Origin: Anadara kagoshimensis
Taxonomy: Eukaryota; Mollusca; Bivalvia; Arcoida; Arcidae
Assembly (NCBI GenBank): GCA_021292105.1
Contig: CM037861.1
Span: 59,937,245-60,001,244 of the forward strand
Length of the DNA stretch: 64,000 bases
Direction of reading: 5' to 3'
Shown: one piece after another, positions 48,171-58,738 of the stretch
Layout: each line of letters begins with the position of its first letter
Position numbering within the stretch: position 1 is the first letter of the stretch
Program-made: the position numbers and the translations under genes
The notes under the pieces: model-generated
What the model was told of the DNA's origin: nothing
The model's input: only the letters and a program-made list of their open reading frames with translations
Database searches by the model: none

Positions 48171-49357
48171 GGGATCGATATCTCGATAATATTAGAATAA
48201 TTATTTCTTGCATATAATATCTAGAGCGGCACAGTTGATAATGCTTTTGTTTTCGATTTTTGATGACATATTTCTAATATAAAACTAAAATCATATTCAA
48301 TAGAAAATGAAAAAACTCATAATATTACACAAAACAATTCCATTTTAATATGTCATAAATATGAATTTCATTTCAAACATACATAAAAATCGTGTTTGAT
48401 ATTAAATCTCCGGAACTTTCCTACGGCAAAATAGTAGCTTTCTTTATTATTTTGTATTGATTGCTATATTAACGATGTGTTTATTGCCATGGTAGCAGAA
48501 ATATAACAAAATATTTTAAATTTATTTTTTATAAGTAGCTGTCTATTTTCTAAATGTGCTTAGATCACTTAAGATTTTATGCTTAAACATTACAATTACG
48601 TATAACATCTGATCGATGGATATTTCAATGACTAAAGTTGGAAATTGAAATCATTGGTCAAATATATGTTTGGCTTAGAATGCAAAAATACAGCAGATAA
48701 TGTTATAGTATAACAATATATGTATCTTCCTCCTAAATCATAGGGATTTTTGTAATATAAATTGAATCACTAATCATATCAGTTTTCATTTTCATATTGA
48801 TCTTGAAAACAGATGGTACAACAGAACACAAGTGGGATTTTAGCGAAGTATTCTATTGCTTTAAGTGCAAAAAATCATCGTCAACAATTATGCATGGTAC
48901 AAAGATCAAACTTAAATTGCTTTCAATGGCATTTAGTCGACAGTCCCTGAGTTTACAACTTTCTAAAAATTTCTTTAAAAAAAAGAATAACCACATCACT
49001 TAATGTAATTTGACAAGCAGCTTTATAATTTATGATTTTGATCAATTGGTGATTTTCCTAATGACAAACATATCTACCTCTACTGTTGTATACATTTTAA
49101 AACGTTCAATATAAATTTAACTCGCATGTATATAAAACCCTCGTATATATCAATTTTAATAAGACTGATTGGTCTGTAACGGTTTCTGTAAATCGATTGT
49201 AAGTTTGACATTAAAATAATATTAATTTCAAACAAATACCAACGTTAATGAACGAATCAATCATCGAATTAAAAACATTAAATTATGAATGGCTTCATGC
49301 AAGGACATTACTGTTTCAAATTTCAATGACATATCGAAGTTCACACACATATACACG

Positions 49358-49535
49358 TAAACATCTCTGATCATGACAGGTTGGTGTAGTTAGCTAAACA
49401 TGAGGAGCTTAACCTTCCGGAGCAACTGTCCTCACTCAATCTGGTGGAAGTCTACCTTTCTAACTTTATTAAATTTCAAATGTTTCTTTGTTTTAGTATT
49501 ACAACAGGAAAATGAATTTTATGTTTGTTCTGATA
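49358..49535 (+). mobile_element. Ancient RT-family 3' region, unit 1, plus strand
   Basis: 'ggttggtgtagttagctaaa', 'catgaggagcttaaccttcc', 'ggagcaactgtcctcactc', 'ctggtggaagtctaccttt', 'ttttatgtttgttctgata'. Counterparts are near 54735-54885 and 62985-63115. With 47960-48170 it forms another outward-facing pair, about 1.2 kb apart. Confidence 0.65.
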
Positions 49536-49875
49536 TACGACCAAACGCAACTCATTTTGCATTTTGATCGGCATTATCAGCTATTTGAGAATATAACCAA
49601 TATCGGCATGCCAAAGCTTATTGAAACATTTTTAAAAAATTCTATTTTGATTTTTGGATGATGATTTGAATATGGACCACTATGGTTGCGTTTGTTGTGT
49701 CTTTCTGTCGTTATCATTACATTGCGTTTTTGTGGGGGATTTGGACATTTATTGCTATGTTATTGCCCTATTTAGTTAAAAATGTATTTTCGAACGTTTG
49801 CAAACATTTTCTTTTAATACACGCATTCAATTTATCAGCCATAACAAAGGAACTAAAGGTGGATACCCATAAGGC

Positions 49876-49980
49876 TAATCAGAAACAAACATACTATCCA
49901 TATACGAATACAATCAAGAAAGTAAAACTTTGGAACTGACTAGTTAGTTTAGACACGTGAACTCCCACCAGGAAAAGGTG
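49876..49980 (-). mobile_element. RT-family 3' terminus private to unit 1
   Basis: 'aatcagaaacaaacatacta', 'gaatacaatcaagaaagtaa', 'aactttggaactgactagtt', 'agacacgtgaactcccacca'. Unit 2 lacks it at the matching site (56741-56760, after 'cccataaggcta'). The end has a small 'aaaaggt' repeat (49974-50000). Confidence 0.8.
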
Positions 49981-50371
49981 AAAAGGTAAAAAGGTAAAAG
50001 GTCACATACAGAACCACATAATACATTTACATAATGTATATTTATGTATACTTTAAATAAAATATTAGACTTGTGAAATCAAATAAAATGAACAATAACT
50101 GACTATAACGTATTTCAACGATACAAACGACACAGCAAAACACTAGAAACAAATACATCCGGTAATCCACGGCGAAAACATTTTGAAACTCCTGAAAAAA
50201 TTATCATAGTTCACTTGAAATGACGCCATTATGAAAACCATATTTAAATATAATTTGATTTTTAAAGTTTAAAGAAAGGTATTAACAAAAGTATTAATAA
50301 CGGTATTAAACATGTAACATAAGAACACAATGTTTAGTACTGTAGTCTCCCACCATATAAATATGATTCGG

Positions 50372-50485
50372 TGCATTTGACCTCATTATCTAGTGAACGT
50401 TCACTTGTTTAACTTCTTTCTAGTTTTAAATTTCAAATGAACGTTAGGGATTCGAAACAAAATAGTATGTTTGTTTATGATTAAC
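50372..50485 (+). mobile_element. RT-family terminus shared by units 2 and 3 (unit 2 copy)
   Basis: 'gacctcattatctagtgaac', 'gttcacttgtttaacttctt', 'aatagtatgtttgtttatga', 'tta'. The counterpart in unit 3 is 58560-58738. Unit 1 has only a remnant near 44175-44200. Confidence 0.65.
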
Positions 50486-51842
50486 ACGTTTTGTAAAACA
50501 TACCAGTATATTCTGTTACAGAGACTGATTAATTGGTAATATTTGTGAAATGTCATGTCTCACATTCTACATCCTTGGTGTAATTTGATTTTCGACATAT
50601 AATTAGTGTCTCGAATTTATGTCAATAATGAAACAACCTTTAGAAGGTCAAACATTTACATTCCAAACACCCATAGTTACTGAGAACATTGTGCAATATC
50701 TGGCAATTATTTTCAGATTACACACATTCATTGATATTTTCCATAGAAACGTAAACGAAATGGAAAAATCGATTTATTTTGAGAATTACCAAATACCTAA
50801 TACAAGAAATATAAATTAAGCGATACAATCTAAAGTTTAGTTTTTTCTTTTGAAATCAGGAAAATTGTTGAGAGATCAGCACCGTACAGATAATTAAATG
50901 CAAAATAAAATTCATATTATCACTAATAAAACTGCAGATGGTGATCGATTTTGTTCCTACAAATATTTTACGACACAATCTAAGAGCTAAGAATCTGCTA
51001 AATATCTTAACATTTTGTTTCATCAATTAATACCTGATATAATTGAATGAATATTGCTTCGTGTGAGAAAGTTTCGTGAAACCAACCACAAACACACCAA
51101 CGCATATTCCATAAAACATCAAAAAGCAAAGTAAATAGGTTGACAAGTAAAACATTAAAAACAATGCGTAAACTTTTAGTGGTGAAGTAAGTCGGAACCT
51201 CAGGAAGGGCGAGTACCTGGCACAAGTGAATGAGATTTAAAAGAATATTAAAATTTAAGCTGTGAAATGCAACATGTACATGTATATTTAAATTTGGATA
51301 CAGAGACATAAAAACTATCAACAACATTGTAATGTCCATCAACCTTTTATTTATAAACCTAATAAATGGAATTGATCTAAAACAATTTCCAATTTTATAA
51401 AGTCTGCTTAAAAGTAAATAAGACATAAAACATCTTTAGAGCTACCGCCTTCAGTAAAGTAAAGGACGTTATTTACAAATGATTGAGCAACCATAACTTG
51501 GAAATAAGCATCTTTTACAAATCCAATTGCACTTTATGCAACGCATGTAACTTGTACGCTTCCGAGATTAATGGGTCGGCTCAGTATCCGATTTTGATCT
51601 ATCAACCTATTGATAATATTTCGAATAGTGTGATCTTTATCTGTAAGCTTTTATAAAAGCAATACAATAATATACAATAAAATGTTTAACAAATAAATGC
51701 AACATATTTACTTACATCTTTTGACGGAGAAACGTAGTTTGAAATACTCTTTGAACCGAAAAGATAATGTAATATCAAAGATTAAAAGTATTTCGAATTA
51801 AAATTTGTATCAGAGATAACGAACAAAAAATATAAGAATCCA

Positions 51843-52375
51843 TTATGAGTGTCCATGTAGGATAGAGAAATCTCACCCGAGGGGTTGAGAGGTGGCCTAA
51901 TGGATAAGACGTCAGTCTTCAAATCCAGGGTCTGTCACCGCTGTGAGTTCGAGTCACGCTCAGACCACATGTGGAAAAGTGAATTTTCCTTGCCGTTGTC
52001 CTTTACTGATTCACCTCGTATCAGTATAATGGACTGGGGGAGTGGTACGCTTGTCTGCGGCGTACTAACTCTGTGAGCTAGCAGGGTAAAGTCGCCCTGA
52101 GTGCGCGCTAGTACAAGGCAGACCATACAACACACTCGCACTTCACATGCATACACAAAATTGTTCATAGATTAATCCATAGAGATTAATAAATAGTTCT
52201 TGTCGCGAATAGCTGAAAAATTGCTGATGCGACGTTAAGCAACATTCAACCAAACCAAACTAATCACCCGAGGGGTTAAAAATTTCCGTCAAAGACGAGG
52301 CTTGCCGAGTCTCTGACCAGATATGTTCAACCCCGAGGGAGAAATTTCCTTATCCTACATTGATAAACTCATAAT
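51843..52375. mobile_element. MITE-like inverted-repeat element, split by a SINE (unit 2 only)
   Basis: The left arm is 'cattatgagtgtccatgtag', 'gatagagaaatctcacccga', 'ggggtt' (to 51886). The right arm, read on the minus strand, is 'tatgagtttatcaatgtagg', 'ataaggaaatttctccctcg', 'gggtt' (about 52372-52327). It lies in the extra DNA that unit 2 has relative to units 1 and 3. The rest of that extra DNA (to about 52810) has no recognised structure. Confidence 0.7.
51887..52263 (+). mobile_element. Full-length tRNA-derived SINE with target-site duplication
   Basis: Flanked by a perfect 14-bp direct repeat TCACCCGAGGGGTT (51873-51886 and 52264-52277). The tRNA head has a good A box 'tggcctaatgg' (about 51893) and B box 'gagttcgagtc' (51945-51955); the D-arm is tRNA-Arg-like. 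An unrelated middle follows. The 3' end is 'gctgatgcgacgttaagcaa', 'cattcaaccaaaccaaac', a tail style common in mollusc SINEs. Pol III boxes and the intact duplication suggest a fairly recent insertion. The short frames on both strands here are shadows. Confidence 0.88.
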
Positions 52376-52810
52376 AGATTGTTTTTCTACCATTTGAATG
52401 TCAATATTCGGTTTCAAATTCGATTTACATGGACATTGACGCCATGATGGAAAAAAGTAACTTTGTTATTCAACATTCTATTTTAAAATAAATATCACTA
52501 TTGCAAAGAATATACCTGATTTTGGTTTATACAAAATGTATAAACTACAAAACAAAATTATTTATTCTAAACTCCCAGATGAACATTTGAAACGCACTCA
52601 AAATGTCTAAAATTTGAAGACTTCGGTGACCTTTTCCCGCAAAATGACGTCATGTTCCCAACATGATGAGGTCATGCAATTGTCTTTTGATTATGTCGCC
52701 ACCGCCGCTAATTTGCACGCGCGACCCATAGAGGATAGAAATATTCACCATGGGTATCTTCAATGGAATGTCTCTATATTACATGACTTGTCATGGGAAA
52801 AAAATGCTAA
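52376..52810. other. Unit-2-specific insertion, remainder
   Basis: Absent from the matching positions of units 1 (about 45437) and 3 (about 60070). It contains 'tgacgtcatgttcccaacat' and a modestly GC-richer stretch at 52690-52730. A 69-codon frame (52614-52823) runs out of the insertion into the host unit, so it is not an element gene. Nature unknown. Confidence 0.5.
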
Positions 52811-52975
52811 CAAATATGATTGATTGTTGTCGGTTGACATCATGATATGGAATAGGGTTTGCGAATTGCATGTATTATAATGCTTATTAGCATGGCATTA
52901 TAGGGTCAATAAAAACAAACTTGCGTTACACTACTGGATTTATCTAAGAACTTTATTTAAGTTCTCTATTTAGTC

Positions 52976-53185
52976 AAAGCAAACACATAAATCAATGTTT
53001 AAACCACAATTCCAAGGCAAAGTAAAAATTAAAAGGAGGCAAATTAGATTAAAGACGTACAACGAGGACGTGACGCGTGGTTTCCAGGAACGATCAGCTG
53101 CTCCTGTCCCTATTTAGCTAGCAACAATCGCCACATGTGTATTCAAAGTTAGGAATGAAAAGAGCATGGAACAATGGGACGTTGT
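52976..53185 (-). mobile_element. RT-family 3' region, unit 2 counterpart of the ancestral copy
   Basis: 'caaagcaaacacataaatca', 'ccacaattccaaggcaaagt', 'ggtttccaggaacgatcagc', 'atttagctagcaacaatcgc', 'catggaacaatgggacgt'. It is cut short at about 53185 by a deletion that joins it to sequence matching 47790 in unit 1. Confidence 0.75.
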
Positions 53186-53384
53186 ATACCATACAAAAAA
53201 GTTTTCGTTTATTTGTATCACAAAAATGTTTGTATTTTTTCTATATTTGTGCTGTGTTTTTTTATATTTTTCATTATAAGGACATCGACGTTAAATGTTC
53301 TGTCCAGTTGACGACTTCATGTAGTCATCATAATCGAACAAACTGTTACTTCATAATCTAAAAAGGTATTAAAATTCGAAACCT

Positions 53385-53580
53385 GGTAAACTTAGTTAAA
53401 CACCTCGACTTCTGGGATGATCCGGAGGGTTAATTGCCTTCTGTGTAGCTAATTTCATCTGTAACGCGTGAAGTCAAAATTGTGAATAAAAAAGACTTGA
53501 AACTATGCGGCGTCAAATATACATTATGCGTTACTTTTACATACGAACAATAGTGTTATGACGGCCATAAAACATTTTAG
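53385..53580 (-). mobile_element. Ancient RT-family 3' region, unit 2
   Basis: 'gggatgatccggagggttaa', 'ttgccttctgtgtagctaat', 'gaaactatgcggcgtcaaat', 'tatgacggccataaaacatt'. Same insertion as 47960-48170. Confidence 0.65.
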
Positions 53581-54734
53581 GGCATTGATATTTAGTTATT
53601 ATTAGAATAACTATTACTTGCAAAAATATCTGGAGCGGTATGGTTGATAGTGTCTTTGCTTTTAACTTTTAATGATATATTTCTAATATAAAACTAAAAC
53701 CATATTTAATAGAAAACGAAAACAAATCATATAATGTTACACAATACAATTTCGTTTTAATATATTATACATATGAATTTCGTTTTAAATGTACAAAAAA
53801 ATCGTGTTTGATATTAAATCTCCGGAACTTTCCAACGGCATAATAGTCGCTTTCTTTATTATTTTGATTTTGATGGCGACGTTAATGATGTGTTTATTGC
53901 CATGGTAGCAGAAATATAACAAAATATTTTAAATTTATTTTTTATAAGTAGCTGTCTGTCTATTTTACTAGACCTTTGCTCTTAGATCACTTAAGCTTCT
54001 CTGCCTAAACATTACAATTACGTATAACATCTAATCGATACATATTTGAATGACTGAAGGTGGAAATTGAAACCTTTGGTTAAATATAGGCTTGGATTAG
54101 ATATGCTAAAATACTGCAGATAATGTTATAGCATAACAATATATGTATCTTCTTTCAAAATCATAGGGATTTTTGTTATATAAATCACTAAGCATATAAG
54201 TTTAACATTTTCGGACTGAATTTTGAAAACAGATCACTGCTGCAACAGAACACGGGTGGAAGTTTGACCAAGTATTCCATTGCTTAAAATACGAAGAATC
54301 GACATGAGTTACGCATTGTACAAAGATCAAACGTTAATTGCAATCATTGGGCTGTTTTCGACAGTCCCTAATCTCACAACTATCACAGAAAAAGAGTCAT
54401 AATTACATCACATGATGTCATTTGCCAAGCAGCTTTAAATCTATGATTTTAATTAATTGGTGCTTTTCATAATGACAAACACATTGACCTCTGCTGTTTT
54501 ATATATTTTAAAATATCAAATACCAATTAACAAACATGTATATAAAAACCTTGTATAAATCAATTTGAATAAGATTCATTGGTCGGTAATTTATTTAGAT
54601 TTCAAATAAACCAAATGTTAATGAAATAATCATCGAATTAACAAACACTATATAATGCATAGCTACGTTACACGATATTACTGTTTTAAATTTCAGTGTC
54701 ATATCGAATTGCACACACACACGTAAACAGCTCC

Positions 54735-54885
54735 GATCATTACAGACCGGTAAAGGTAGCTTAACATGGGGAGCTTCCTATTCAACAATACTTACCCCTC
54801 ATGGCGTAAGTCTACCTGTTTAACTGTAGTTTTTAAATATTTCTTTGCTTTAGGATTGCAATAGAAAAGTGATTTTTATGTTTGT
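54735..54885 (+). mobile_element. Ancient RT-family 3' region, unit 2, plus strand
   Basis: 'accggtaaaggtagcttaac', 'atggggagcttcc', 'gcgtaagtctacctgtttaa', 'gatttttatgtttgtgtctg'. Same insertion as 49358-49535. Confidence 0.55.
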
Positions 54886-55144
54886 GTCTGATATACGACT
54901 CAACGCAACATATTGTGAAGGGATTATCAGCTTATGAACCCATATCGTCATTCCATGTTTTAGATGATGGTTTGAATATGGGTCGTAATGATTGTATTTG
55001 TATTGCCTTTCTGTCTCAATCATTACATTGCTTTTTCTGGGGGATTGAGATTTTGGTATGTTACTGTCCTATTTAGTGAATACAAATTGTATTTTCGAAA
55101 GTTTGCAAGCATTATCTTTTAATAAACGCATATAGTTTATCAGC

Positions 55145-55946
55145 CATAATCAAAAACAAAAATACTAATTTATGTCCGAATCACAATGCAGAAGCAAAGT
55201 AAAAACTTTACAACTGTCAAGTTAGGTTAGACCACCAGGGAAGTGAGGCCGAGTGCTCCGGAAGGGTAAACACCTCCTGTTTAGCTAGCTACACCTACCA
55301 CGTGTGTAATCAAAATTGTGTGAAAGGAACATGGAACTATGGGACGTCAAATATATCCAGGGCTATCCTGGACACAGAGATATCAAACTTATCAACAATA
55401 CTGTAATGACAGCCATAAAACTTTGTAAGGGCCTTGATAACCATAGGCTTGCAATATTCCTCATTCAACAATTTATTTTGAAACAGTCTGCTTCGTTGAA
55501 CAAAGTCTCTGTAGTGGAGACAAGCTCTACAATAGCGGTTTAATTGGGAAACAAATAAACCATAAGCAGGTATATTGCTGCATAGAAAAGGAAAGTTTAC
55601 AATAGAAAAATAAAAATTGTAAATGTAGCCTTTCGTGGGCGTCAAAATTTAGGTATGAGTCTAAATATAAACAGAACTTTAGGAATCAGAAATGTTTCTA
55701 ATTTCAAGCTCACTAGGATAGATGATATTCACAATGTCTCCAAATTTGGGATTGTTAAGAGACAGAATGTCATCTATATATCTGTATGTTGCGTTTAATG
55801 CTTTGCCGACAGTCTTTTCTCCAGATTTAACAAGGTTTTGCATAAAAATAAAGAAACAAATCAGCAAGCAATGGTGCACAGTTTGTACCCATTGGTATAC
55901 CAAGTTTTTGCTGAAAAAACTATACATGTATTTCCAAACACAACAA
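55145..55946 (-). pseudogene. RT-family copy, minus half of a head-to-head pair
   Basis: Runs from an intact terminus ('aatcaaaaacaaaaatacta') through the 3' UTR and into the RT. The minus frame 55645-55337 has NFPFLCSNIPAYGLFVSQLN, HYSIVDKFDISVSRIALDI and FDVP. After a nonsense codon at about 55679, the frame above it has YRYIDDILSLNNPKFGDIVN (YIDD at 55780-55769) and SELEI. Still further 5', the GIPMGT segment appears in a shifted frame (about 55902-55886). There are several frameshifts or stops, so it is inactive. It breaks at about 55946, where the plus-strand partner starts. Confidence 0.85.
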
Positions 55947-55948
55947 AC

Positions 55949-56657
55949 TGTCGCCAAATCATTCAACTCAACATACAGATATATAGATGACGTTCTGTCT
56001 CTTAACAATCATAAATTTGGAGACTATGTAAATGTCATCTATCCTAGTGAGCTTGAAATAAAAGACACGACTGATTCCTCATATTCTGCTTCATATTTAG
56101 ACCTATACCTGAATTATGACGCACAAGAAAGGCTACACTTGAAACTTTATGACAAACGTGATGACTTCAATCTTTCTATTGTCAACTTTCCTTTTTTATG
56201 CAGCAATATACCTGCTTCTCCTGCTTATGGTGTATTTGTTTCCCAATTAATACGCTATGGTAGAGCTTGTTCCCAGTACGGGGACATTGTACAACGAAGT
56301 AGGCTGCTTGCAAATAAATTGTTGACTCAAGGATATTGCAAGCTTAGGCTTATCAAGGCCCTCAAAAAGTTGTATGGCCGTCATCACAGTATTGTTGATA
56401 AGTTTGATGTCTCTGTGTCCAGGATTGCCTTGGATATATTTGACGTCTCATAGTTCCATGTTCCTTTCACACAATTTTGATTACACACGTGGCGGGTGTA
56501 GCTAGCTCAACAGGAGGTGCTTACCCTTCCGGAGCACCCGGCCTCACTTCCCTGGTGGAAGTTCACGTGTCTAACCTAACTTGTCGGTTCCAAAGTTTTT
56601 AGTTTGCTTCTGGATTGTGATTCGGAAATGGATTAGTATGTTTGTTTTTGATTATCT
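55949..56657 (+). pseudogene. RT-family copy, plus half of the head-to-head pair
   Basis: Opens at TVAKSFNSTYRYIDD with the catalytic YIDD at 55980-55991, and stays open for about 168 codons to TAG at 56451-56453. Motifs in order are IYPSELEIKDTTDS, ASYLDLYLNYDAQERL, LYDKRDDFN, NFPFLCSNIPASPAYGVFVS, QLIRYGRAC, QGYCKLRLIKALKKLYG and FDVSVSRIALDIFDVS. Complete 3' UTR and terminus follow. This is the best-preserved coding stretch in the window, but it lacks everything upstream of YRYIDD, including motif B, so it cannot encode a working RT. The 243-codon frame beginning at 55722 is a chance fusion with antisense of the minus half. Confidence 0.88.
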
Positions 56658-57308
56658 ATGAAAAACTCTAACATTTTGTTGAAATCAATAACAAAATAAC
56701 GAAATCAATCCATAACAAAAGAAATCAAGGTGGAGACCCATAAGGCTAAACTACCTCTTAACAAAATGTTACACGCAGCACCACATAATTCATTTACATT
56801 TAATATAAACATAACCGAATATAACGTTTTCTAACGATACAAAAGACGCAGTAGAACACCAGAAGAAAAATATATCGGCTAATCTATGGCGTACAGTTTA
56901 CACCCCTGAAAAAATATTACAGTTCACTTTAAATGACGCTTTCATGAAACACGTATTTCAAAAATAATTTGTTTAATCATAGGTGTTAAAACACATTAGG
57001 GAGGGTATAACCTATGTAAAATTTGAACACAAAATAAAGGTTTTTAGTGTATAAATATGACATGTTTCTCAAAAAGTTGATTGAATGTAAATTAATGTAC
57101 TACAAATATGTATCAGAAATACGAAAGTAACATAAAACATATTGAAATAATTTACTGTGTTCAATGATATCACGAAATAGAAGTTAAATTGGTGGAAAAC
57201 ATGCTTGATTCCGCTAATTTCCACTAGATGATAAGTTTAGGTGCACAGGGTCAATAAGCATACTTGGTTAGCTTTTTTATACTGCATTGATTTAGGAATA
57301 GTTACTCA

Positions 57309-57322
57309 ATATATATATATAT
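57309..57322 (+). repeat. AT microsatellite
   Basis: About seven AT units. Confidence 0.9.
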
Positions 57323-57385
57323 TCTGGAAGTGTCTGTTTTGCACATCTCTGCAATGTAAAAATGATGTTTTTATAGATTTTAATA

Positions 57386-57566
57386 TAGTCCGGTCTACCT
57401 TAAAGGCCACCTCTTTATAATGGCCACCTGCTCATAAAGGCCAATAAAATTTATCCCAATTGTTTTTTATTCATATTATTTGAACCGGTATATAAAGGCC
57501 ACCTGCCCAAAAAGGCTTTTCTACTGGTTCCCTCGGTTGGCCTTTATCGACAGTTTTGACCGTATT
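57386..57566. mobile_element. MITE-like element with AAAGGCCACC terminal repeats
   Basis: The left end is 'agtccggtctaccttaaagg', 'ccacc'. The right end on the minus strand is 'tacggtcaaaactgtcgata', 'aaggccaacc'. 'aaaggccacctg' words repeat inside (57436, 57495). It is about 180 bp and lies in the unit 3 interval that has no match in unit 1. The 69-codon frame at 57480-57689 is unrelated. Confidence 0.65.
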
Positions 57567-57772
57567 TTATGTCATGCATCTAAAACTAAACTCTTCAATA
57601 ACAACGACCATTTTAATGTAATGTCAGAGATCGTTCCTCAAGCTTATTTGAATAGTCACCATTTACAGCTCATATTTCTAAAGGTATAATCACCATCACC
57701 ATTTTACTATATATAACTCGATGACAATATAAATATGAAGTGAGCGGAAAAAAAAATCAAATCGTTTCAAAT

Positions 57773-58363
57773 CAAAAACAAACATACTAATCCATTTCCG
57801 AATCACAATCCAGAAGCAAAGTAAAAACTTTGGAACCGACAAGTTAGGTTAGACACGTGAACTTCCACCAGGGAAGTGAGGCCGGGTGCTCCGGAAGGGT
57901 GAGCACCTCCTGTTTAGCTAGCTACACCAGCCACATGTGTAATCAAAATTGTGTGAAAGGAACATGGAACTATGAGACATCAAATATATCCAAGGCAATC
58001 CTGGACACAGAGACATCAAACTTAACAATACTGTGATGACGGCCATAAAACGTTTTGAGGGCCTTGATAAGCCTAGGCTTGCAATATCCCTGAGTCAACA
58101 ATTTATTTGCAAGCAGCATACTTCGTTGTATAAAGTCCCCGTAGTGGGAACAAGCTCTACCATAGCGTATTAATTGGGAAACAAATACACCATAAGCAGG
58201 AGAAGCAGGTATATTGCTGCATAAAAAAGGAAAGTTGACAATAGAAAAATTGAAGTCATCACGTTTGTCATAAGGTTTCAAATGTAGCCTTTCCTGTGCG
58301 TCATAATTCAGGTATAAGTCTAAATATGAAGCAGAACATGAGGAATCAGTCGTGTCTTTTGGA
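57773..58363 (-). pseudogene. RT-family 5'-truncated copy, single
   Basis: A clean reverse-sense copy from the terminus ('aatcaaaaacaaacatacta', 57773) to an abrupt end at KDTTDSS (about 58363). The minus frame (to 57970) reads ASYLDLYLNYDAQERL, YDKRDDFNFSIVNFPFLCSN, ASPAYGVFVSQLIRYGRAC, QGYCKPRLIKALKTFYGRHH, SIVKFDVS (a 3-bp or codon-level loss of D in VDKF) and DIFDVS. The YIDD catalytic site is not included. It is very similar to the 56-kb copy, so young. It is private to unit 3. Confidence 0.88.
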
Positions 58364-58559
58364 GTTGGTTAGTGTTTTTGTCCGTCTAAACTTGTATTGA
58401 GACTGTTAATTCCCAAATGCTAAATTTTGCTGACACAAGGATCACCCAAAGGGTCGCCTGACCCTATGCAGAGTAAAGCATTGGCAAATATGTTGATTGT
58501 CATCAGAAAATGACGTCGTTGAAAACTTGAAATCATTGTGTAGGTTTCTTTTCGTTCTC

Positions 58560-58738
58560 AATTGTGAATACGTGGTGGGAGGAGTTATTTGTATCTGAGC
58601 AGGAGGCGCTTATTTTTCCGTTGAACCTGACCTCACTTCTGTGGTTAAAGTTTACCTGTTGAACTTCTTTACCAGTGTCGAATTCTTAATGAACTTTAGG
58701 AATATGAATTCGACTTGAATTAGTATGTTTGTTTCATA
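58560..58738 (+). mobile_element. RT-family terminus shared by units 2 and 3 (unit 3 copy)
   Basis: 'caattgtgaatacgtggtgg', 'gcaggaggcgcttatttttc', 'gacctcacttctgtggttaa', 'gacttgaattagtatgtttg'. It is longer than the unit 2 counterpart at 50372-50485. Confidence 0.7.

Larger units (their letters stand above)
43930..50345 (+). repeat. Tandem segmental duplication, unit 1
   Basis: First of three co-linear units. Markers: 'gctgattaattggtaatatt' at 44232, 'tgtcatgtctcacatt' near 44260, 'aaatattttacgacac' near 44687, 'tccgattttgatct' near 45200, 'gccatggtagcagaaatata' at 48487, 'tctccggaactttcctacgg' near 48407, 'tacccataaggcta' near 49864. Counterparts are in units 2 and 3. Homology with unit 2 runs to about 50340 (unit 2 counterpart about 57050). 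It contains an ancestral RT-family pair plus a private nested RT copy. No protein-coding gene is conserved in the unit. The leading edge may extend somewhat upstream, to about 43640. Confidence 0.85.
50346..57050 (+). repeat. Tandem segmental duplication, unit 2
   Basis: Markers: 'gactgattaattggtaatat' at 50522, 'aaatattttacgacac' near 50965, 'tccgattttgatct' near 51588, 'gccatggtagcagaaatata' at 53898, 'tccggaactttccaacgg' near 53820, 'gacccataaggcta' near 56736. Offsets to unit 1 are about 6.3 kb early and 5.4 kb later, because unit 1 has the nested RT copy and unit 2 has a deletion near 53.19 kb. It carries two private insertions: 51830-52810 and 55145-56657. Confidence 0.85.

Noticed and set aside
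51887..51960. Functional tRNA gene
   Set aside because: Good A and B boxes, but no acceptor-stem closure, and it is the head of a 377-bp SINE with its own target duplication.
47728..53361. Conserved small protein in units 1 and 2 (frames 47728-47946 and 53137-53361 share a QLTT..NC.FII ending)
   Set aside because: The similarity follows from nucleotide homology of the duplicated units. The N-terminal parts differ through a deletion, and unit 3 does not keep the frame.
55722..56453. 243-codon open frame as a single protein
   Set aside because: The first about 75 codons are antisense of the minus-strand partner. Only the part from about 55949 is genuine RT-family coding sequence.
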